Part shown: positions 58,787-64,000 of the stretch, one piece after another
How the letters are laid out: every line of letters begins with the position of its first letter
Position numbering within the stretch: the first letter of the stretch is position 1
NCBI RefSeq assembly: GCF_004340945.1
Contig: NZ_SLYD01000013.1
Span: 1-64,000, forward strand
Source of the DNA: Sphingomonas sp. PP-F2F-A104-K0414
Lineage (GTDB): Bacteria; Pseudomonadota; Alphaproteobacteria; Sphingomonadales; Sphingomonadaceae
Direction: 5' to 3'
DNA: 64,000 nt
Position numbers and translations under genes: made by a program
Notes under the pieces: generated by a model
What the model saw: only the letters and a program-made list of their open reading frames with translations
What the model was told of the DNA's origin: nothing
The model's database searches: none

Positions 58787-59929
58787 ATGTCTGAGGATTC
58801 GGGTCAAAAGACCGAAGCACCAACCGCAAAGCGCAAGAAGGATGCGGTCGAAAAAGGCGACATCCTCAAATCGCGCGACTTCGCGACCGCGCTGAGCATG
58901 CTCGCCGGCGTAGCGTGGCTGATCTACGCGGGGCCGACGCTGATCTCGGCGTGCAAGGCGATCATGAGCTCGAGCTTCCAGTTCACGCATGCCGACGTCG
59001 AGGATTTTTCCCCCTGGCGCCCACTGATGGAAGCCGGCGGCAAGCTCGCGCCATCACTCATAACCCTGTTCATCGTCAGCATCGGCGCCGCGATCCTGAG
59101 CCAGGCGGGGCTCGGCTCGCTCGGCTTCAACGGCAGCCTGCTCGCGCCCAAATACAGCCGCGTCGATCCGGCGGCGGGGCTCAAGAGGATCTTCGGCGCG
59201 AACGGCTGGATCGAGCTTGGCAAGTCGTTGCTGAAGGTGATCCTGCTCGGCACGATTGGCGGCTGGATGCTGTGGAACGCGGCGCATTCGACGATGGGCC
59301 TCGCCTCGTCCGCGGATCTCAATCAGGCGCTGTCGACGCTCGGCGGGATCTTCAAGGGCATCCTGATCGCGATGGCGTTCGGGCTGTGCGCGATCGCCGG
59401 GATCGACCTGCCGATCCAGATCATCCGCCGCCTGGGCAAGATGCGGATGTCGAAACAGGAGATCAAGGACGAGCACAAGTCGACCGAGGGCAATGGCGAG
59501 GCGAAGGGCCAGATGCGGGCGAAGATGCGCGCGATGGCGAGCGGGGGCCTGCGCAAATCGGTAGCGGAGGCGCATGTCGTGCTGACCAACCCGACGCATT
59601 TCGCCGTCGCGCTGCGCTACGATCGCGGCAAGGATCAGGTGCCGGTGGTGGTCGCCAAGGGGCGCGGCGCCACCGCGCTTGCGATCCGCGAACTTGCCGC
59701 AGAAGGCCGGGTACCCGTCCTCGAATATCCGATGCTGGCGCGTGCGATCTATTACACCAGCAAGGAGAATCAGGAGGTCCGCGACGACCTGTACATGGCG
59801 ATCGCGACGGTGCTCGCTTTCGTATTCGGGCTGAACGCGGCGGCGGGCGGTACGGCCGGCGGGGTCCAGCCGTTCGTCACCGTACCGAAGGACGCTCGCT
59901 TCGACGAAAACGGCATGAAACAGGCCTAA
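58787..59929 (+). CDS. flhB: Flagellar biosynthesis protein FlhB
   Basis: FlhB is the export switch protein that self-cleaves at NPTH. The 380-residue product has SEDSGQKTEAPTAKRKKDAVEKGDI at the start, four TM segments, the RMSKQEIKDEHKSTEGN region and AHVVLTNPTHFAVALRYDRGKDQVPVVVAKGRGATAL around residues 262-300, with the NPTH site. I choose ATG 58787 (GAGG at 58777-58780); an ATG six bases upstream is possible. It lies 15 bases after fliR. Confidence 0.96.
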   Translation: MSEDSGQKTEAPTAKRKKDAVEKGDILKSRDFATALSMLAGVAWLIYAGPTLISACKAIMSSSFQFTHADVEDFSPWRPLMEAGGKLAPSLITLFIVSIGAAILSQAGLGSLGFNGSLLAPKYSRVDPAAGLKRIFGANGWIELGKSLLKVILLGTIGGWMLWNAAHSTMGLASSADLNQALSTLGGIFKGILIAMAFGLCAIAGIDLPIQIIRRLGKMRMSKQEIKDEHKSTEGNGEAKGQMRAKMRAMASGGLRKSVAEAHVVLTNPTHFAVALRYDRGKDQVPVVVAKGRGATALAIRELAAEGRVPVLEYPMLARAIYYTSKENQEVRDDLYMAIATVLAFVFGLNAAAGGTAGGVQPFVTVPKDARFDENGMKQA

Positions 59930-59986
59930 ACATCGCCGCCAAACGGTCGTTCTTACAGACGAGCGCGCACGTGCAGGAACTTCGCC

Positions 59987-61438
59987 ATGGTAACATCGAC
60001 CACCAGCACGACGGGGACACCCACCCCAACGTCCACCGCGTCCGCGGCACAGACCGCGATCAACACCGCGACGCAAGCGCTCCTGACGGGGCTCAGCGCA
60101 GGGTCGGGCGTCGACACCGGGACGCTGGTCACATCGCTGGTCGAAGCGCAGTTTGCCGCCCGCTCGGCAACGCTGAAATCCAAATCCGACACGCTCACCG
60201 CGCAGATTTCGGGCGTCGCGTCGCTCAAGAGCACGATGACCGGCTTCTCCACCGCGCTCGCCAATCTGGTGAAGGGCGGCAGCTTGCAGACCCAACCGAC
60301 GAGCTCGAACGCCGCAATCCTGTCCGCCACCGCACAGTCGGGCGCGAAACTGTCGGGACTGTCGGCCAGCGTCACTGTCACGCGCCTCGCCACCGGCCAG
60401 GTCGCGCGGACGACGAACCCCGTCGCCGCCGCCAATCGCACCGCATCGCTCGGCACCGGCGCGCTGACGCTCAACGTCGGCGGGGGCGCAAACGTCGCGA
60501 TCAATATCGGCGACGGCAGCATCGACGCGATCGCGGCGGGGATCAACGCGTCGAAGAGCGGCGTCACCGCCTCGGTCGTCACCGATGCGCAGGGCGGCGC
60601 GTATCTGTCGGTCAAGGGCGCAACCGGCAGCGCCAACGCGTTCACGCTGAAGGGCGCCACCGGCAATGCGCTCGACATCGGTGGCGGCACCGCGACCAAG
60701 ACCAGCCTCGTGTCGACTGCACAGAACGCCAAGCTCACCGTCGACGGGATCGACGTCGAACGGCCGAGCAACACCGTCAGCGATCTGGTTTCCGGCGTAA
60801 CGTTGCAACTGAGCGGCGTATCGACCGTCCCCGTGTCGCTGACCAGCACCGCACCGACCGATGCGCTGACGCAGGCGGTCAACGACGTCGTCACGACCTA
60901 TAACGAGGTCCTGAAGACGATCACCGAGCAGACCGATCCGATCACCGGCAATCTCCGTGCCGACCCTGCCGCCAAGTCGTTGTTGAGCTCGCTGAAGGCG
61001 TTGACCTCGAAGCCACTGGTTGGCGGCGCGACCGCCGGTCTCCCGCGGACGTTGGCGGAACTCGGCGTCGCGACCAATACGGACGGCACCCTGCGCGTCG
61101 ATTCCACGCTGCTCGCGAAGCAGCTCGCGGCCTATCCCGACACCATCGAATCTATGTTCGCACCGTCGGGCACCAATGCGCTCGGCCTTTCGGCGACGCT
61201 GACCGCGCTGACGACCAGCGCCACCAGCACGCTGACCGGGCTCGGCGCCTCGACCGTGCGCTATACGGCGGCGCAGTCCGATGTGACCAAACAGCAGGAC
61301 AAGGTGACCGACCAGTCGGCACAGCTGACGACCCGCCTGACGCAGCAATATGCCAGCATGAACTCGCGCGTGTCGGCGTATAAGTCGACGCAGACGTTTC
61401 TTACCGGCCAGATCGCCCAGTGGAACAAGAGCTCGTGA
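59987..61438 (+). CDS. fliD: Flagellar hook-associated protein 2 (filament cap) FliD
   Basis: FliD caps the growing filament. The 483-residue protein has the N-terminal LTGLSAGSGVDTGTLVTSLVEAQFAARSATLKSKSDTLTAQISGVASLKSTMTGFSTALANL, and the C-terminal STVRYTAAQSDVTKQQDKVTDQSAQLTTRLTQQYASMNSRVSAYKSTQTFLTGQIAQWN, which is the conserved FliD coil. The middle is low-complexity. An AGGAA lies 9 bases before ATG 59987. fliS overlaps its 3' end by 19 bases. Confidence 0.93.
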   Translation: MVTSTTSTTGTPTPTSTASAAQTAINTATQALLTGLSAGSGVDTGTLVTSLVEAQFAARSATLKSKSDTLTAQISGVASLKSTMTGFSTALANLVKGGSLQTQPTSSNAAILSATAQSGAKLSGLSASVTVTRLATGQVARTTNPVAAANRTASLGTGALTLNVGGGANVAINIGDGSIDAIAAGINASKSGVTASVVTDAQGGAYLSVKGATGSANAFTLKGATGNALDIGGGTATKTSLVSTAQNAKLTVDGIDVERPSNTVSDLVSGVTLQLSGVSTVPVSLTSTAPTDALTQAVNDVVTTYNEVLKTITEQTDPITGNLRADPAAKSLLSSLKALTSKPLVGGATAGLPRTLAELGVATNTDGTLRVDSTLLAKQLAAYPDTIESMFAPSGTNALGLSATLTALTTSATSTLTGLGASTVRYTAAQSDVTKQQDKVTDQSAQLTTRLTQQYASMNSRVSAYKSTQTFLTGQIAQWNKSS

Positions 61439-61833
61439 CCTACGCCTCCACCCTCACGCGCGACCCGTTCGCGACCTATCGCCAGATCGACGCGGTCGGC
61501 CACACTGCGACCGCGGACGGCCCGGCGCTGGTACAGCTGCTGTACAAGGAACTGGTCGCGGCGTTGCGGGCCGCCGCCTGGGCGTGCGAAAAGCGCAAGT
61601 TCGCGGTCAAGAGCGAGCGCATCACGCGTGCCACCGCGATTCTGTTCGCGCTGGAGGCCGGCCTCGATTTCGAAAAAGGTGGCCAGATTTCTGAGACGCT
61701 GGCGCGGCTGTATGGCGGCGCGCGGAAGACCGTCATCAACGCCTCGCTCGGCCATGACCCCAAGCCGTTCCGCGATTCTGCGGACATGCTCGACGAGATC
61801 GCCCAAGCCTGGCGGACTGCCAGCGCCGCCTGA
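61420..61833 (+). CDS. fliS: Flagellar chaperone FliS
   Basis: FliS is the export chaperone for flagellin. The 137-residue helical protein has YASTLTRDPFATYRQIDAVGHTATADGPALVQLLYKELVAALRAAAWACEKRKFAVKSERITRATAILFALEAGLDFEKGGQISETLARLY, the typical FliS sequence. It starts at GTG 61420, within fliD. It is the last gene of the cluster, followed by a family E element. Confidence 0.9.
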   Translation: MEQELVTYASTLTRDPFATYRQIDAVGHTATADGPALVQLLYKELVAALRAAAWACEKRKFAVKSERITRATAILFALEAGLDFEKGGQISETLARLYGGARKTVINASLGHDPKPFRDSADMLDEIAQAWRTASAA

Positions 61834-61843
61834 GCTTCCAATG

Positions 61844-61962
61844 CTCCTCCGCCAGGGGGAGGTGGCTGGCGCTTGCCAGTCGGAGGGGGCGGACACGGAA
61901 CAGCAGTTGTCGCCCCCTCCCCCTCCGTCGCCGTTGGCGCCACCTCCCCCTGGCGGGGGAGG
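61844..61962. repeat. Family E palindromic element after fliS
   Basis: Arms CTCCTCCGCCAGGGGGAGGTGGC and GCCACCTCCCCCTGGCGGGGGAGG are inverted; inner arms CCAGTCGGAGGGGG and CCCCCTCCCCCTCCGTCG are also paired. It lies between convergent genes and probably ends the flagellar transcript. Confidence 0.9.
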
Positions 61963-61978
61963 ATCGAGGTTAGAAGTC

Positions 61979-62932
61979 CTACCTCTTGAACCAGTGGCGG
62001 GCGGAGAAATACCCGATGACGCCCACCGCGATCACGAGGCAGGCCGCGGCGATCGCATCGAACGCCCATGGCTCTTCGGCATAGGGCAGCCCCTTCACGT
62101 TCATGCCGTACAGGCCTGTGAGGAACGTCAGCGGCAGGAACACCATCGCCGCGATAGAAATGATCAACGAGCGGTTGTCGATCTGCTCCGCGCGCAGATC
62201 GGTCAGCGTCTCGTGGACCAGTGCGGCACGCTCACGGATCGATTCAAGCTCCTCTGCCATCCGCGCCGCGCGGTCCGCCGCCGCCGCGAGATGCAGACGG
62301 TCGTCGTCGGCGAGCCAGTCGCCAGGCAACGCCGCCAGTTTCTCCAGCGCCGCACGCTGCGGGCTGAGGAAGCGTTTATAGCCGATCGCCGCCACGCGGA
62401 CCTTGCTGACGGTGCGGCGCAGTTCGAACACGCGGTTGGCGTCGAGCTGTTCCTCGCAATCGTCGAGCTCGTCGCCGAGCGTCGCGACGTCGGGATCGAG
62501 GTCGGCGGTGATCGCGGTCGCAAACGCGGCGATCAGGTCGCCCGGATCACGGATTTCGCCGCGCTCGACCATCTTTTCGACCTCGCCGACCGCGATCAGC
62601 GGTTTGCGCGTGACCGAGAAGACTCGGCCCTTCACCGCCCAGATCCGCACCGAGGCGAGCATGTCGGAGGTATCGAGTTCCTCGTGCGACCGCCCGCGCA
62701 AATTGAGGAACGCGCCCTCGCCGACCGCTTCGCACCGCGGCCGCGTCTCGGTCGCAGTCAGTGCGTCGACGACGTAATCGAGCAGCTTGGCCTCGTCGCG
62801 TAGCCATGTCTGGGCATGCTCGGCGGTGGTCGACAGATGGACCCATACGAGGTCGGCGGTACAGTCGAGCGCCTCCTTCACGCCAACGCGCGTCGCTTCG
62901 CCGTTGGTGATGCGGAAGCCGAAACCGCTCAT
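61979..62932 (-). CDS. CorA/ZntB-type divalent-metal transporter
   Basis: This 317-residue protein is of the CorA/ZntB type. The signature near the C-terminal is TFLTGLYGMNVKGLPYAEEPWAF, with GMN ending TM1, plus a second TM (AIAAACLVIAVGVIGYF). The large cytoplasmic domain precedes it. I choose ATG 62932, whose stop-start overlap (ATGA) with the upstream siroheme gene suggests coupling. ZntB (zinc) vs CorA (magnesium) cannot be decided from sequence alone, though the PYAEEPWAF loop fits ZntB. Confidence 0.9.
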   Translation of the reverse strand: MSGFGFRITNGEATRVGVKEALDCTADLVWVHLSTTAEHAQTWLRDEAKLLDYVVDALTATETRPRCEAVGEGAFLNLRGRSHEELDTSDMLASVRIWAVKGRVFSVTRKPLIAVGEVEKMVERGEIRDPGDLIAAFATAITADLDPDVATLGDELDDCEEQLDANRVFELRRTVSKVRVAAIGYKRFLSPQRAALEKLAALPGDWLADDDRLHLAAAADRAARMAEELESIRERAALVHETLTDLRAEQIDNRSLIISIAAMVFLPLTFLTGLYGMNVKGLPYAEEPWAFDAIAAACLVIAVGVIGYFSARHWFKR

Positions 62933-63726
62933 CGCGCCATCTCGATCGTGACGGTGAGGCCCGTGCCCGGATCCACCGGCATCGCCGCGCAATACCGCGC
63001 GGCGTCGGCACGTGCACGGTCGAGGATCGCCGCGGGCACGTCGGGGCCGTGATAGACCCGGTCGGCGCTGGCGAGCGCCCGCGCCTGGCGCAACGTCAAA
63101 TCCTCGGGATCGTCAGACAGCAGGACGAGGGTAATCGCCACGTCACGCACCGCAGCGGGCGCGTCCGTCGGCACCAGCCATGCAGCGACGTCGTGCGTCG
63201 GTGACAACGGATCGAGCATCCCGCCCGCCGCCATCGCGGTCGCTAATGCCCGGCGGCGCTCGCCCATATCAGGCCAGCGCTTCCGCAACGCGCCACGCGC
63301 CGCCTGCAACGCGAGCGCAAGTTTGCCGAGATCGGCGGGCACGATCGCCTCCAGACGCTGACGCAACGCCGCCGCCAGCCCGGCCGATACGCCGCTAGTG
63401 CCGATCGCGATCAGCACCGGTGCGCGGTCGACGATCGCCGGCAACGTGAAATCGCACAGCGCCGACCGGTCGACCGCATTGACCAGGATCCCGCGCGCCT
63501 TCAGCCGCGCGACTGCCGCCAGCGCCTCGTCCTCGTCGTCGATCGCGACGATCGCTAGAGACGCCGCCGCATTCTCGTCGACCACATCGGCCCCAGCCCT
63601 ATCGAGCAACCGCCGCTTCGCATCCGCCGCCTCGCCCTCGCCCAGCAGGATCACCGGGCGCCCCGCTAGCCTCACGAACAGCGGCAGGCTCTGTAGCGGA
63701 GCGGGCGATGTCACCGCTTGAGCCAT
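62929..63726 (-). CDS. Siroheme synthase-type precorrin-2 dehydrogenase/ferrochelatase (CysG N-terminal domain)
   Basis: This 265-residue protein oxidises precorrin-2 and probably inserts iron, for siroheme used by sulfite and nitrite reductase. The Rossmann motif is PVILLGEGEAADAKRRLLDRAGA (about residues 23-45) and the family RAPVLIAIGTSGVSAGLAAALRQRLEAIVP (about 104-133) is clear. The C-terminal 60 residues (AITLVLLSDDPEDLTLRQARALASADRVYHG) look like a stunted SUMT start in which GAGPGD is altered to LSDDPED. It starts inside the 3' end of lysA. Confidence 0.88.
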   Translation of the reverse strand: MAQAVTSPAPLQSLPLFVRLAGRPVILLGEGEAADAKRRLLDRAGADVVDENAAASLAIVAIDDEDEALAAVARLKARGILVNAVDRSALCDFTLPAIVDRAPVLIAIGTSGVSAGLAAALRQRLEAIVPADLGKLALALQAARGALRKRWPDMGERRRALATAMAAGGMLDPLSPTHDVAAWLVPTDAPAAVRDVAITLVLLSDDPEDLTLRQARALASADRVYHGPDVPAAILDRARADAARYCAAMPVDPGTGLTVTIEMAR

Positions 63727-64000
63727 TCCGGCACGCGCTCGGCGGCCAGGATCGTTTCCGGATGAATGCGATCCGCGACCACTGCGAACCGGTCGCCGTC
63801 GACCAGCACCTCGGGCACCAGCGCGCGGCTGTTATAGGTCGACGCCATCGTCGCCCCGTACGCGCCGGCAGTGCGGAAGATGCCGAGATCGCCTGACTTC
63901 ACCGCGTCGATATCGCGGCCCATCGCGAAGGTGTCACCGGTCTCGCATACCGGCCCGGCGATGTTCGCCATCATCCGCTCGCCGGTCGGCTCGACCGCGA
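63711..64000 (-). CDS. lysA: Diaminopimelate decarboxylase, C-terminal part (runs off the window)
   Basis: Only the last about 96 residues are visible, cut by the right window end. The sequence NIAGPVCETGDTFAMGRDIDAVKSGDLGIFRTAGAYGATMASTYNSRALVPEVLVDG matches the C-terminal barrel of LysA, which makes lysine from meso-diaminopimelate. CETGDTF holds the conserved Cys of the dimer active site. It overlaps the siroheme synthase gene by 16 bases. Confidence 0.93.
   Translation of the reverse strand, partial: AVEPTGERMMANIAGPVCETGDTFAMGRDIDAVKSGDLGIFRTAGAYGATMASTYNSRALVPEVLVDGDRFAVVADRIHPETILAAERVPEWLKR

Noticed and set aside
59054..61348. A 764-codon minus-strand frame across flhB and fliD
   Set aside because: It spans two unrelated rightward genes, is Arg/Gly-rich in the manner of GC shadow frames and has no motif.

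Overview
The window is a high-GC alphaproteobacterial chromosome segment that fits a sphingomonad (Sphingomonas or a close relative). I infer this from the order hisS-prfA-prmC-DUF4167, a Coq4-type ubiquinone protein, DUF1993 and DUF3572 proteins, a DivK-like regulator, the GC-rich codon usage and abundant dispersed palindromic elements. No database search was possible, so family names come from motif and sequence recognition.

Layout. 0.4-12.7 kb: a polysaccharide flippase, a CBS protein, the leftward translation block hisS-prfA-prmC followed by a DUF4167 protein, DUF1345, a secreted S9 peptidase, a deoxyinosine DNA glycosylase, DUF1993 and DedA. 12.7-20.7 kb: leftward replication and repair genes dnaN, recF and gyrB, interrupted by an OmpA-type lipoprotein-like protein, a Coq4 protein and a VapBC toxin-antitoxin pair. 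20.8-30.5 kb: outer-membrane and metabolic housekeeping genes (rlmN, a TSUP exporter, flavin reductase, a cytochrome b plus molybdenum oxidoreductase pair, a cyclopropane fatty acid synthase-like enzyme, argG). 30.7-37 kb: a probable envelope-glycan module (FAD enzyme, two polytopic GT-C-like membrane proteins, FemAB-like acyltransferase). 37-44.5 kb: small metabolic and stress genes (RidA, HAD, divK, rpmG, dps, an ATP-dependent ligase, a VirJ-like protein, DUF72). 44.7-61.8 kb: a flagellar cluster, with fliC leftward and a sigma54-type activator followed by fliE-F-G-H-I-J-K-L-M-N-O-P-Q-R-flhB-fliD-fliS rightward, mostly with overlapping or abutting genes. 61.9-64 kb: a CorA/ZntB transporter, a siroheme synthase-type enzyme and the 3' end of lysA, which runs off the window.

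The most distinctive feature is a dense set of dispersed two-armed palindromic elements, about 55-150 bp long, which I sort into six families. A: arms built on CCCCTCCCGC..GCGGGAGGGG. B: CCCCGGCGAAGGCCGGGG with CCCAGTTGG. C: ATCCCAGC..GCTGGGAT. D: TTCCCGCG..CGCGGG. E: CCTCCCC..GGGGAGG with a CGACGGAGGGG core. F: CCCTCTCCCC..GGGGAGAGGG. Most lie between genes, but one family A copy is embedded in frame inside recF, another supplies the start region of prmC, and a third supplies the ribosome binding site of fliR. A family D half-element appears inside the N-terminus of fliP. These are the strongest candidates for something under-described.

Regulatory candidates seen directly are a sigma28-type promoter for fliC, a CtrA-like box before the flagellar activator, a TetR-operator-like palindrome before the Coq4 gene, and a perfect palindrome before dps. 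No CRISPR array, tRNA, rRNA, prophage or insertion sequence with a transposase was found.
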